Source of the DNA: Tolypothrix campylonemoides VB511288
GTDB lineage: Bacteria > Cyanobacteriota > Cyanobacteriia > Cyanobacteriales > Nostocaceae
Direction of reading: 5' to 3'
DNA length: 64,000 bases
Assembly: GCA_000828075.3 (NCBI GenBank)
Contig: JXCB02000033.1
Span: 600,660 to 664,659 of the forward strand
Part shown: positions 46,823-55,923 of the stretch, one piece after another
Layout of the letters: every line of letters begins with the position of its first letter
How positions within the stretch are numbered: position 1 is the first letter of the stretch
The notes under the pieces: model-generated
What the model was told of the DNA's origin: nothing
Seen by the model: the letters and a program-made list of their open reading frames with translations, nothing else
The model's database searches: none
Translations under genes and position numbers: made by a program

Positions 46823-47018
46823 AACGTGAGTTCGACAAACCTCACACTCACTCCCTCCCTCTCCTTTTACGAGAGGGAGGAGCAACATTAGAATCAGGAT
46901 TTGAAGCCCCTCTCCTGTAAAAAAAGCTCCATGACCCCAAACCTCCCAGGGGAGGGTTAAAAAGAGGTGGAGAGGGGTTTGGGGTGAGGTCTGCTTTGAA
47001 TGATGTCGAACTCAGGTT
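46823..47018. repeat. Short inverted-repeat element, GTGAGTTCGA family, copy 3
   Basis: Ends AACGTGAGTTCGAC and (reverse complement) AACCTGAGTTCGAC enclose CT/AG-rich palindromic sequence. TAGTT flanks both sides (46818-46822, 47019-47023). It lies between modA's upstream region and the nifV stop. Confidence 0.6.
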
Positions 47019-47107
47019 TAGTTGTGGGGTGTTTAATTTTGAATTTATAATGAGCGAATTTTGAATTCCCAGGAGGGGTGACAAGTACCGCTAACCGACC
47101 AAGCCAT

Positions 47108-48241
47108 TCAAAGATGTGCCTGCAAATGCCCCTGTGCTTGTGCTAGCTGCAAAAGTTCTTGCGTCGTGAGGCTACGTTTTTTCTCTACCGACTCTTTGCG
47201 TACCGCCTCCAACACAGACTGGGTTTGTTCTTTGTTAAGAATGATACCGTATTGCTGTAGTATGTTCGATAGCAATGCCCGACCAGAATGTTTACCCACA
47301 ACCAAACGCCGCTCACACCCTACCTCTTCGGGAGCAAATGGCTCGTAAGTGCTGGGATTTTGCAGCACAGCGTGAGCATGAATTCCGGATTCGTGAGCGA
47401 AAGTATTTTCACCAACAATTGCCTTCCAAGGTGGGATATTGTTACCTGATGCAGCTGCGACAAGTCGGGAAACTGACAATAAACCAGAAGTGTCAATACC
47501 CAAATCAATACCGTGAATGCATTTGAGAGCCATGACAACTTCTTCTAATGCTGCATTTCCGGCTCGTTCGCCTAACCCGTTTACTGTTGTATTTACTGAT
47601 AAGGCTCCTGCTTTGATACCAGCAAGAGCATTGGCAGTTGCTAAACCAAAATCATTGTGGGTGTGCATTTCCACAGGAATTGACAATGCCATCACCAATT
47701 GCTTAACTTTATCGTAAGTCGTGAAAGGGTCGAGAATGCCTACGGTGTCACAAAAACGAAACCGTGATGCACCCCATTCTTGAGCAGAATGTGCTACATC
47801 TTGGAGGAAGTTTTCCTCAGCTCTTGTGGAATCTTCTCCACCCACAGATACAAACAGATTTTGATCAACGGCGAAGCTAATACTATCTTTAAGTTTTTGC
47901 AAAATCACCTGCCATTTACCCTGAAATTTAGCGGTAATTTGGATTTGGGAGACGGGAATGGAAATATGTACTCGCTTCAAACCACAAGCAATAGAAGCCT
48001 GAATATCTGATATGACAGCGCGGTTCCACCCCAGCAGTTGCGCTTGCAAACCCAAGCCGGAAATGACCGATATCGCTCGTTGTTCTTCCTCACCCATCGC
48101 CGGAATACCGACTTCTAACTCGTGAACGCCGATGGTATCGAGAATAACCGCGATCGCCACTTTCTCCTCTAAGTTAAAAGCAATACCAGCTGCTTGTTCA
48201 CCATCGCGCAGTGTCGTGTCATTAATCAGAACCTGACTCAT
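47108..48241 (-). CDS. nifV: Homocitrate synthase
   Basis: About 377 residues from the ATG at 48241 (AGAGG is well placed upstream; an in-frame TTG lies two codons earlier). It condenses acetyl-CoA and 2-oxoglutarate to homocitrate, the organic ligand of nitrogenase FeMo-cofactor. Motifs: NDTTLRDGEQAAG (metal/substrate), HTHNDFGLATANA, VNGLGERAGNA and GKHSGRALL. 2-isopropylmalate synthase relatives are longer and carry a LeuA dimer domain that is absent here. It lies between modA and cysA, convenient for cofactor synthesis. Confidence 0.92.
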   Translation of the reverse strand: MSQVLINDTTLRDGEQAAGIAFNLEEKVAIAVILDTIGVHELEVGIPAMGEEEQRAISVISGLGLQAQLLGWNRAVISDIQASIACGLKRVHISIPVSQIQITAKFQGKWQVILQKLKDSISFAVDQNLFVSVGGEDSTRAEENFLQDVAHSAQEWGASRFRFCDTVGILDPFTTYDKVKQLVMALSIPVEMHTHNDFGLATANALAGIKAGALSVNTTVNGLGERAGNAALEEVVMALKCIHGIDLGIDTSGLLSVSRLVAAASGNNIPPWKAIVGENTFAHESGIHAHAVLQNPSTYEPFAPEEVGCERRLVVGKHSGRALLSNILQQYGIILNKEQTQSVLEAVRKESVEKKRSLTTQELLQLAQAQGHLQAHL

Positions 48242-48341
48242 TGCCAAAATGCCTCTAACGGAAAGTGATGTATATTTATGGGTATTGCTTGAAAAAGCTC
48301 AAAGGGAACATGACGCTGTTACACCTACAAGTTGCACAATT

Positions 48342-48378
48342 GAGAGTGAGGGAGTGAGGGAGTGAGGGAGTGAGGGAA
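48342..48378 (+). repeat. GAGTGAGG tandem repeat between nifV and cysA
   Basis: Four 8-bp units in the 340-bp gap between nifV and cysA. The rest of the gap holds the hairpin at 48466-48493 and no gene. Confidence 0.85.
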
Positions 48379-48465
48379 AGGATTTGACAGTTTTGTTCAA
48401 AGTTAAAAAAATGCATTTTATAAACGCAACAGCTTATTACACCCAATTGAAAACTAATATAATTC

Positions 48466-48493
48466 CAACGCCGAGCCATCTGGCTCGGCGTTG
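48466..48493 (-). terminator. Terminator-like hairpin after cysA
   Basis: Perfect 13-bp arms CAACGCCGAGCCA / TGGCTCGGCGTTG with a 2-nt centre, 88 bp past the cysA stop. On the minus strand it is followed by an AT-rich stretch, not a clean T-run; on the plus strand by AAGTTTTT. Confidence 0.55.
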
Positions 48494-48581
48494 AAGTTTT
48501 TCCACAATTTTTTAACACAGCCTTTAGAAAGCCTCCACCTGTACTGCTTAGCAATCAGGTGGCGTAGGTCACAACTGTGGC

Positions 48582-49601
48582 TCAAGTCATCGCATAAGTA
48601 GGAAATACCTTTGCCTGCTTGGATTTAATATAAACACGCTGCTCTTCCCTAATGTTGAGCTTACTAAAGTGCTCCCGGCTGAGGAAAGCAGTCACTGTTT
48701 CACCAGACTTGAGAACCAACTCGACCCGAATTTCCCAACCTAAGTTAATAATGCGATACACTTTGGCAGGTGCAGTATCCTCAGCAGGACTGGTGTGAAT
48801 CACAACGTCATGAGGACGCAAAAATACCTGCTCGTTGGTGCGAAGGCTTAAATCGCTGTCTGGCAGAATACCAGTATTACTGGGAAGAACATTCACTGGA
48901 CCAATAAAACTCATCACAAAAGGTGATGCTGGCTGGTCATAAATCTCAGCAGAGGTACCAATTTGCTCCACCCGACCATGATTCATCACTACAATCTGGT
49001 CTGCAACTTCCATGGCTTCTTCTTGGTCGTGGGTGACAAGTACAGTTGTTACATGAACATCTTCATGCAGTTTTCGTAACCCCGCCCTTAATTCTTTACG
49101 GACTTTAGCATCTAACGCTCCAAACGGTTCATCCAACAGCAAAATGCTCGGCTGAACTGCCAATGATCTTGCTAGCGCTACCCGTTGGCGTTGACCGCCG
49201 GAGAGTTGGGAAGGATAGCGATCGCCAAATCCCCGCAACTGCACTAACTCCAAAAGTTCCTCGACTCGCGCCTGAATCTTACTTTTGGGAACCTTGCGGA
49301 TTTCCAATGGAAAGCCGATGTTCTGGCGCACCGTTAGGTGTTTAAATAAAGCGTAATGCTGAAACACAAAGCCTATGTGGCGGTCTTGCACAGACTTATA
49401 AGTCGCATTTTCACCAATCAACCAGATTTCACCGGAATCAGGAGTTTCTAACCCCGCAATCATTCGTAACAAAGTTGATTTTCCTGATCCAGAAGGTCCT
49501 AACAGCGCCACAAGAGACCCTGTTTTCACTTCTAAACTCACATTGTCAACCGCACGGAAAGAACCGTACTGTTTAGTTATATTCTCAACTACAATGCCCA
49601 T
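48582..49601 (-). CDS. cysA: Sulfate ABC transporter ATP-binding protein
   Basis: About 339 residues. GGGAG (49611-49615) is 9 nt before the ATG at 49601, a better start than the ATG at 49607. Walker [10 protein letters not shown], signature [14 protein letters not shown], Walker [12 protein letters not shown] and the H-loop LVTHDQEEA are intact; a C-terminal TOBE-like part (RPHDVVIH) follows. It energises sulfate (or thiosulfate) uptake through CysT/CysW. It is separated from cysWT by the divergent regulator and two NIL genes. Confidence 0.93.
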   Translation of the reverse strand: MGIVVENITKQYGSFRAVDNVSLEVKTGSLVALLGPSGSGKSTLLRMIAGLETPDSGEIWLIGENATYKSVQDRHIGFVFQHYALFKHLTVRQNIGFPLEIRKVPKSKIQARVEELLELVQLRGFGDRYPSQLSGGQRQRVALARSLAVQPSILLLDEPFGALDAKVRKELRAGLRKLHEDVHVTTVLVTHDQEEAMEVADQIVVMNHGRVEQIGTSAEIYDQPASPFVMSFIGPVNVLPSNTGILPDSDLSLRTNEQVFLRPHDVVIHTSPAEDTAPAKVYRIINLGWEIRVELVLKSGETVTAFLSREHFSKLNIREEQRVYIKSKQAKVFPTYAMT

Positions 49602-49658
49602 AGTCATATCCTCCCGGAAATTGATATAGTTATAAACTACGGTTAGTCTATCGAAAAA

Positions 49659-50264
49659 ATGGTATTTTGGACAACAATGACTATTTCATCTCGTTTTCCT
49701 CATCCATCTGGTCAAAACACTAAACACACCTTTAAGCCGCGTTCATTCTTGCCAGTACGGCAAAATAGTCTGTGGAAAATTGAAACAGGAGTCGTGCGGA
49801 TTATCACTTGGCATGAAGACGGTACACTTGTCACTTTAGGAGTTTGGGGATCTGGAGATATTGTTGGTCAAGCATTTTCTAAGGTAGAACCATATCAGAT
49901 TGAGTCTCTTACTAGAGTGGAGGCGACAATCTTGCCTTTAGAAGGGTGGTTTCCATTAACAGATGTTATGCTTGCCCACATTCAACAGGCGGAAGAATTG
50001 ATGGTTATTCGTAGCTATAAAACAGTGGAAATCATGCTCATTAAACTTTTGGCTTGGTTAGGCAAAAAATTTGGTCGAGAAGTAGAAACTGGACATCTCA
50101 TTGATTTGCGCCTCACTCATCAAGACATTGCTGATATGCTCAATTCAACTCGCGTGACAATCACTCGTATCCTCACTCAATTAGAGGAACAGGGGTTGAT
50201 TTCTCGTCTCCCCCTGCATCGGATTGTCTTGAAACAAGAAGAACTTTGGCATTATGAAATTTAG
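49659..50264 (+). CDS. Crp/Fnr-family regulator, CysR-like
   Basis: A 201-residue regulator. A shortened cyclic-nucleotide-binding-like beta barrel (residues about 35-110, [34 protein letters not shown]) is followed by a helix-turn-helix: [21 protein letters not shown]. Divergent from cysA with only about 57 bp between starts, so it probably controls sulfur uptake genes, as CysR does in Synechococcus. The start may be the ATG at 49677. The barrel lacks part of a typical N-terminus, so cNMP binding is doubtful. Confidence 0.85.
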   Translation: MVFWTTMTISSRFPHPSGQNTKHTFKPRSFLPVRQNSLWKIETGVVRIITWHEDGTLVTLGVWGSGDIVGQAFSKVEPYQIESLTRVEATILPLEGWFPLTDVMLAHIQQAEELMVIRSYKTVEIMLIKLLAWLGKKFGREVETGHLIDLRLTHQDIADMLNSTRVTITRILTQLEEQGLISRLPLHRIVLKQEELWHYEI

Positions 50265-50275
50265 CTTCAGACGTA

Positions 50276-50566
50276 TCAGCAATACCAGCTATCTCCATCA
50301 GCGTTTGGCTTACCTACAATTTTTAGATTTAAAGATTCCAGGTAAGCCAAACCGTGCCTAATTTGTGCCACAGTTCCATGTATTTCCAAATCAAAGCGTC
50401 CTTCTCCGTTAGTATGTTTTCCCAGCATTGCCCCCGTAATATTAACGACTAAACCGTGAATGGCAATCAGCCGAGAAATCACAGGTTCGTGATAGTAACG
50501 CCGGGGAATATGTAGGCGTAGGCGCATCTTTGTGGTATTACTGCTTTTAAAAGCTGGTGCAACCAT
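50276..50566 (-). CDS. NIL-domain protein
   Basis: A 96-residue ferredoxin-like-fold protein. RRYYHEPVISRLIAIHGLVV and FDLEIHGTVAQIRHGLAYLE match the NIL domain known from methionine ABC ATPases and ferredoxin fusions. Probably a small ligand-binding or regulatory subunit for sulfur transport. A paralogue lies 376 bp away; both read toward the CysR-like gene. Confidence 0.85.
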   Translation of the reverse strand: MVAPAFKSSNTTKMRLRLHIPRRYYHEPVISRLIAIHGLVVNITGAMLGKHTNGEGRFDLEIHGTVAQIRHGLAYLESLNLKIVGKPNADGDSWYC

Positions 50567-50942
50567 AGAAATTAAGAATGAAGAATAAAGAATGAAGAAT
50601 TAAGAATGAAAGAAGGAGGAAAAATTAATCATAGATAAAAACTTCATACTTCATGCTTGCTCTAAGAACTCAGAACTCAGGACTCAGTAGTCAGAATAAT
50701 ACAAGGATATTAGCACCATTATTCATTTATGAAATCAAGAAGAAAAACATCTGTTAGACCAAAAATGTAGTGGGATAAAACAACAGAGAAGTTGTAAGGA
50801 GAGAAACCCTGGGGGCAAACTGAGCGCAAAGCGTCTCGTTAGGGATACAAAGTGTCCTTATCAAATCCCCGAAATTTATTTATGGGGGTACCCAAGCTGC
50901 ATTCTGTGTTGTGCGTTCTGTGTTCTGTGTTCTTCTCAAATT
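50567..50942. other. Intergenic region between NIL genes
   Basis: It holds an A-rich AAGAATGAAGAAT tandem-like stretch (50570-50615), a CTCAGAACTCAGGACTCAG direct repeat (50668-50690) and TTCTGTGTTCTGTGTTCT near 50915. No gene seen. Confidence 0.5.
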
Positions 50943-51233
50943 TCACCAACTCGCTGTATCGATATCATGCCAAATTTCCAAATCTAAGTCATTGATGTAA
51001 GTCAGCGCACTTTCAATTTGTGCAGAACTTCCCTGCAAATCCAGGTCAAACCAACCATCTCCAATACCATTGGCTCCCAAGATAGCAGCAGTGATATTCA
51101 CAGTGAGACCGTAGTTTGACACCAGGCGAGAAATCACAGGTTCCTGATGATAGTCTTTTGGAATTCTCAACCGAATTCGTTTGTGGGTAAGTTGATTGTC
51201 TGAAATCATAGCTGATACTGTTTGACTTGCCAT
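50943..51233 (-). CDS. NIL-domain protein (paralogue)
   Basis: A 96-residue NIL-domain protein similar to its neighbour: RIRIPKDYHQEP-type strand (here RLRIPKDYHQEPVISRLV), ITAAILGANG and FDLDLQGSSAQIESALTYI. It follows cysW by 143 bp on the same strand and may be co-transcribed with the sulfate permease. Likely ligand sensing; the ligand is unknown. Confidence 0.85.
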   Translation of the reverse strand: MASQTVSAMISDNQLTHKRIRLRIPKDYHQEPVISRLVSNYGLTVNITAAILGANGIGDGWFDLDLQGSSAQIESALTYINDLDLEIWHDIDTASW

Positions 51234-51376
51234 CTTTTAATAGACTTCTTGCACTCCCGAACTTTTTCTTAATGTTCTTCTTTGCGTCTTTGCAACGCCA
51301 GTCACTTACGGAGGGAAACCTTCCTGCAGTGCTGGCTCGCCTCTGCGCGAAACAAAAGAAATTTATGCAATCTTGT

Positions 51377-52267
51377 CTAATGTTTCGCTTTGATACCTGC
51401 TTTGCGTTCCAAAAACTCTTTGACCACCAAAGTCACAACTGCAAGCAGCGTTAACAGAACAGCAACTGAGAAGGCTGCTTCAGTTTCATACTGTTTGTAA
51501 GCGTCTTCCACGTATAATGGTAAGCTTTGAGTTTTCCGGGCAATGTTTCCAGAAACGACTGCGATCGCACCAAATTCACCCATAGATCTGGCATTGGTCA
51601 AAATCACGCCATAAAGTAGCCCCCAACGGATATTCGGTAGAGTCACGCGCCAAAAGATCTGCCAATCTTTCGCACCGAGTGTTCTAGCTGCTTCTTCTTG
51701 GTCGTTACCTAATTCCTCAAGAATGGGGATCACTTCGCGGGCGACAAAAGGCAAACTCACAAATGCTGTAGCCAGCATCATACCTGGAAAAGCAAAGATG
51801 ACCTTAATATCGAGTGCCTGTAACCAAGGACCAAACCACCCATTTCGCCCGTAGAGTAGGACAATCATCAACCCCGCAACCACAGGCGAGATTGAAAACG
51901 GCAGGTCAATAATACTCAAAAGAAGAGCGCGACCTGGGAAGCTATTGCGGGCGATCGCCATTGCTGCACACAAACCAAACACTGTATTCACTGGTACAGT
52001 AATCAGAGCTAGTATCAGTGTTAACCAAGCAGCATGAGTAAATTCTGGGCGTATCAGATTGGAGAAAAACACACCAAGCCCTTTATGGAAAGCTTGAACA
52101 AAGACATTGATCGCAGGAAGGTACAGCACTAAAGTTAAATACAACACTGCTATTCCAATCAGAATAGCTGGAGCCAAACTCTTAGGCTTAATTTGCCTTT
52201 GATTGCTTGGCTGTGATGTCGCTGTATGAAAGTGTGGTTGTGGGAAACCATCATTATTTGACGTCAT
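51377..52267 (-). CDS. cysW: Sulfate ABC transporter permease CysW
   Basis: A 296-residue permease with about six membrane helices. The EAA loop [18 protein letters not shown] contacts Cys[14 protein letters not shown] and [13 protein letters not shown] are family hallmarks. It overlaps the end of cysT by 14 bp, showing translational coupling. With CysT it forms the membrane channel for sulfate. Confidence 0.94.
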   Translation of the reverse strand: MTSNNDGFPQPHFHTATSQPSNQRQIKPKSLAPAILIGIAVLYLTLVLYLPAINVFVQAFHKGLGVFFSNLIRPEFTHAAWLTLILALITVPVNTVFGLCAAMAIARNSFPGRALLLSIIDLPFSISPVVAGLMIVLLYGRNGWFGPWLQALDIKVIFAFPGMMLATAFVSLPFVAREVIPILEELGNDQEEAARTLGAKDWQIFWRVTLPNIRWGLLYGVILTNARSMGEFGAIAVVSGNIARKTQSLPLYVEDAYKQYETEAAFSVAVLLTLLAVVTLVVKEFLERKAGIKAKH

Positions 52268-53138
52268 ATCTTCTTCCCCAAGCTTGTAACATATTGATCC
52301 CCAGCAGTATCAACAGAGAAATTATCAGTAGCACTATGCCAATGACAGTAGCACCGGAATAGTCATACTGTTCCAATCTTTGGAAAATGAGTACAGGTGC
52401 GATCAAATCTTTGAAAGGAGTATTGGAAGCGATAATTACAGTCGAACCATACTCCCCAACTGCACGTGCAAAACCTAAGGCAACACCAGTCAAAATAGAA
52501 GGTAACAAGGGTGGCAAGATCACTTTGGTGAAGGTTTGCCATTGAGACGCACCTAAGCTCCAAGCTGCTTCTTCGATTTCCTTTTCCATTTCCATAAGGA
52601 CTGGTTGCACCGTCCGCACCACAAAAGGTAACGAGATGAATATCATTGCTACCCCTACACCCAAGCGGGTAAAAGATACCTTAATGCCAAACGGTGCCAC
52701 TAGTGAGCCAATCCAACCATTGTCGCTATAAACTGTTGCTAAGGTTAGCCCTGCCACCGCAGTTGGTAACGAAAATGGGAGATCCACGGTAGCATCAAGC
52801 ACCCGTTTCAAGGGAAATTGATAGCGGACGAGAACCCAAGCAATTAGAGTTCCAAAGAAACCATTGATCAGCGCGGCTCCTATCGCTGTAATAAAAGTAA
52901 CTTCGTATGTTGCTAATGCGAGTGGATTAGTCGCGATTTCCCAAAACCGAGCAGGAGGTTCACTAGTTGCTTTCAGCAACATAGCAAGTATTGGGATGAA
53001 CAACATCACGGTCAGGTATGCGAACGTAATTCGCCATGTCCAAGGAAGATTAGACAAACCAAGCAGGTACTTTTTCCAACCCTGAGGTTTTTGAGGAATA
53101 AGTTTTTGCTGACGTGATGGAGGTGAAGATATAGCCAT
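52254..53138 (-). CDS. cysT: Sulfate ABC transporter permease CysT
   Basis: A 294-residue permease. [18 protein letters not shown], the EAA loop [18 protein letters not shown] and [15 protein letters not shown] identify CysT (CysU). Partner of CysW, which overlaps it. A GAGTGAGG tandem repeat (53147-53211) stands between the sbpA stop and this start, in the position of the ribosome site. Confidence 0.94.
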   Translation of the reverse strand: MAISSPPSRQQKLIPQKPQGWKKYLLGLSNLPWTWRITFAYLTVMLFIPILAMLLKATSEPPARFWEIATNPLALATYEVTFITAIGAALINGFFGTLIAWVLVRYQFPLKRVLDATVDLPFSLPTAVAGLTLATVYSDNGWIGSLVAPFGIKVSFTRLGVGVAMIFISLPFVVRTVQPVLMEMEKEIEEAAWSLGASQWQTFTKVILPPLLPSILTGVALGFARAVGEYGSTVIIASNTPFKDLIAPVLIFQRLEQYDYSGATVIGIVLLIISLLILLGINMLQAWGRRYDVK

Positions 53139-53146
53139 AAGTGGTA

Positions 53147-53211
53147 AGGGAGTGAGGAAAGTTGGGGAGTGAGGGAGTGAGGGAGTGAGGGAGTGAGGGA
53201 GTGAGGGAGCA
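53147..53211 (+). repeat. GAGTGAGG tandem repeat directly upstream of cysT
   Basis: Five perfect 8-bp units plus imperfect ones, ending about 9 bp before the cysT start on the minus strand. It fills most of the 129-bp gap between sbpA and cysT, so it is in the likely leader of cysT. Confidence 0.9.
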
Positions 53212-53267
53212 GTTGGGTTGCAGGGGGAGCAATGACTAATGACTAATGACCAATGACTAATGACGAT

Positions 53268-54413
53268 TTATTTTTTTGATTGAATTTGGTCAAAAACTGC
53301 ACCATCTGCAAAAAATTTCTTTTGGACAGCATCCCATCCGCCGTAGTCACCAACTGTCCCCAGGTTTTTAACTTTGGGATATTTGTCTGCGAGTTGTTTG
53401 GTCTGTGCTGTTTCCTCTACAGGTCGAAATCCGACTTTGGCAAACTCCTGTTGTGCTTCTGGAGTATATAGATATTTGACAAAAGCTTCAGCAACTTCTC
53501 GGGTACCGTGTTTATCGACATTCTTGTCTACAATTGCGATTGGATTGTCGATGGAGATGTTTACATCAGGAATGACATAATCTACTTTTTCGCCCTTTTG
53601 TTGCGCCAAAACAATTTCGTTTTCATAGTTGATCAATGCATCTCCTTGACTTCGTTTAGCAAAGATATCAGTTGCTTCACGAGCATCTTTTGTCAAGATA
53701 GGAACATTTTTGTAAACTTTGGTTACAAATTCCAGCGCTTTTTGGTCTGTTCCACCGGTTTTGATCACAGAGTTCCAAAGCGCTAGGAAATTCCAGCGAG
53801 CAATACCAGAAGTTTTGGGGTCAGCGGTAATGAGTTTTACATCATCCTTTCCCAAATCTGCCCAAGTTTTGATGCCTTTTGGATTGCCTGGGCGAGTGAC
53901 TAATGCGGCAACAGATTTAGAGACAATGCCATTATTGGGGAATTCCTTTTCCCATCCTTGCTCAATTAATCCAGCCTTCTCAATTTTTTGGGTATCTAAG
54001 GCAAGTGCCAAGTGAACAATATCTGCTTCTAAACCATCAATCACAGCACGAGTTTGAGAACCAGACCCTCCATAGCTTTGCTCAAAGGAGACATTCTGGT
54101 TATGTTCTTTCTTCCACTGTTCGACAAATTTTGGAATAATAGCATCGTGAGCTGCTTTAGTGACAGCAAACGAAACAAGAGTAACTTTCACATCCTGCTT
54201 ATTGGCAGACACAGGGCTTGCGTTGGAACCACCTGCATCAGCGCTACTGGAAGAATTACTCGCGCCGTTACTACAAGCTGCGATCGCTACACTCAAGCTC
54301 ACTCCTACCAAGAACAGTGATAGAAAGCCTTTTATAGAATTAAGCCTAAATTTATTACTAATTTTTAAGAATGTTTGCCGTGACTGTTTCAAAAGATCGT
54401 GCAAAAAACCCAT
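53268..54413 (-). CDS. sbpA: Sulfate-binding periplasmic lipoprotein
   Basis: About 381 residues from the ATG at 54413; the frame extends to 54476 (GTG), but AGGG spacing and the onset of MGFLHDLLKQS favour the downstream start. The signal part ends in a lipobox-like VAIAAC, so it is probably a lipoprotein. Family motifs: SYGGSGSQTRAVIDGLEADI, WNFLALWNS and NYENEIVLAQQKG. It binds sulfate for CysTWA. First gene of the operon sbpA-cysT-cysW-NIL. A paralogue lies at 55.9 kb. Confidence 0.93.
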   Translation of the reverse strand: MGFLHDLLKQSRQTFLKISNKFRLNSIKGFLSLFLVGVSLSVAIAACSNGASNSSSSADAGGSNASPVSANKQDVKVTLVSFAVTKAAHDAIIPKFVEQWKKEHNQNVSFEQSYGGSGSQTRAVIDGLEADIVHLALALDTQKIEKAGLIEQGWEKEFPNNGIVSKSVAALVTRPGNPKGIKTWADLGKDDVKLITADPKTSGIARWNFLALWNSVIKTGGTDQKALEFVTKVYKNVPILTKDAREATDIFAKRSQGDALINYENEIVLAQQKGEKVDYVIPDVNISIDNPIAIVDKNVDKHGTREVAEAFVKYLYTPEAQQEFAKVGFRPVEETAQTKQLADKYPKVKNLGTVGDYGGWDAVQKKFFADGAVFDQIQSKK

Positions 54414-54533
54414 GTTATTTTTCCCTGACATCTTACGCCATACCCCAGTAATCTTACGGTATATCTGTGAACTCACCGGAATTTATAGTTTATTGTAAAA
54501 GATAGTACTTAGAAGCAGCTAAAAAAGCAAGAG

Positions 54534-54571
54534 AAAATCTTCACTTTCTTGATGCGAAAAGTGAAGATTTT
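54534..54571. terminator. Bidirectional terminator-like hairpin
   Basis: Perfect 14-bp arms AAAATCTTCACTTT / AAAGTGAAGATTTT with a 10-nt loop and T/A runs on both outer sides, between the glutamine amidotransferase gene and sbpA. It probably ends the amidotransferase transcript. Confidence 0.7.
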
Positions 54572-54594
54572 TAGAATACTTCTGTAGGAAGCAG

Positions 54595-55368
54595 TTATTC
54601 AAACTTAAGGGGGAAGCCGTCTTGAAACACGAGCAGTTCTCCGGGTAGGATTTGCGTCCAAACTTCGTTGTCAGTCAGGGGAGTGGTGGCGATAACAGCA
54701 ACGCGATCGCTCGGAGTCGTCAATTCACTGAAATCAACAGTCACGTCTTCGTCAATTAAATGGGCAGCCGCAAAAGGCGCTTGACGTACAATGTAGCTGA
54801 GTTTTGTTGAGCAGTGAGCAAAAAAATGTTCACCATCCGAAAGCAAATAGTTAAAAATACCCTTTTCGGCTAAAAGTTGAGTGGCATACCTCAGTACTGA
54901 GTAAAGTTCCTTCAAAGGAGGCTTACTGTGAGGAAAGCATTTTCTGAACTCATCGAGTATCAGACAAAAAGCTTTTTCACTATCTGTGTTACCCACAGGT
55001 TGATAAAACTCCAGATGCTGGGGATGAAAATCTGGCAAATCTCCGTTATGCGCAAACACCCAGTACCTTCCCCACAACTCACGACGGAAGGGATGGCAGT
55101 TTTCTAAAATCACTTCACCCTGAGTTGCTTTGCGGATATGGGCAATCACATGAGTAGAGTGGATGGGATAGTGTCGCACCAACTCAGCTACGGGAGAAAA
55201 GACCGAGGGCTTATCATCTAACAAAATTCGACATCCTTTCCCTTCAAAGAAAGCAATACCCCAACCATCGCGATGGTCGTCAGTTTTTCCTCCTCGCGCC
55301 GAAAAGCCCTCAAAAGAAAAGCAAATATCGGTTGGGACGTTACAATTCATTCCCAGCAGTTGGCACAT
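54595..55368 (-). CDS. Class II glutamine amidotransferase
   Basis: A 257-residue Ntn-type amidotransferase (YafJ-like). Cys2 after Met removal is the nucleophile (MCQLLGMNCN). AHIRKATQG and FAHNGDL are the substrate loops, and GNTDSEKAF the later motif. It hydrolyses glutamine; the acceptor reaction is unknown. Lies between two sulfate-binding protein genes without evident relation. Confidence 0.9.
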   Translation of the reverse strand: MCQLLGMNCNVPTDICFSFEGFSARGGKTDDHRDGWGIAFFEGKGCRILLDDKPSVFSPVAELVRHYPIHSTHVIAHIRKATQGEVILENCHPFRRELWGRYWVFAHNGDLPDFHPQHLEFYQPVGNTDSEKAFCLILDEFRKCFPHSKPPLKELYSVLRYATQLLAEKGIFNYLLSDGEHFFAHCSTKLSYIVRQAPFAAAHLIDEDVTVDFSELTTPSDRVAVIATTPLTDNEVWTQILPGELLVFQDGFPLKFE

Positions 55369-55923
55369 GGATATTGAAGCTCTGAACTTGAGACTAATGG
55401 CTGTGGCATCAAGATAATCTAAAATAGCTCAATTGATCTGGCACGAATGTTTCATTCTACAAAAATTCACTGTCTCATTCCGCAATTTTCTGAGGAATAC
55501 AGACTGAACAGACATTCTTAAAAATCTAACTTTATGGGTAATTTTTCAGATCAAAAATAAATGACGTATGTAGATATTACGTAACCGTTATTTTAAAGTC
55601 AGAAGTTTTTTACTTCACTTTTTGTAATTTTTTTAAGTATAAATACGCTTGACAAAGCTGCTATAACCTCAAAATGTCACGGAGGGAAACGGGAAATTGT
55701 TCACCTGGTTCCACACCCTACTCTCCACAACATCAGTAGAGTCAAGTAAATCAACCCCCTATAGTAATAAATTTTCCAAATTTAGTCTTAATAAATTAAT
55801 TTTGTAAGTATTAACTAGCACAGATACTTGATTTTTGTATTGGTATATGGAATTGTATTAAATCAATAAAGAACTATTTTTCCATCGAATAACCGTATAT
55901 TGAATTGTGAGGAGTACTCCATC
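55369..55923. other. Divergent intergenic region
   Basis: 555 bp between the amidotransferase (left) and the second sulfate-binding gene (right). AT-rich, with promoters for both expected. GAGGAG precedes the right-hand start. I see no repeat or clear operator. Confidence 0.45.
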
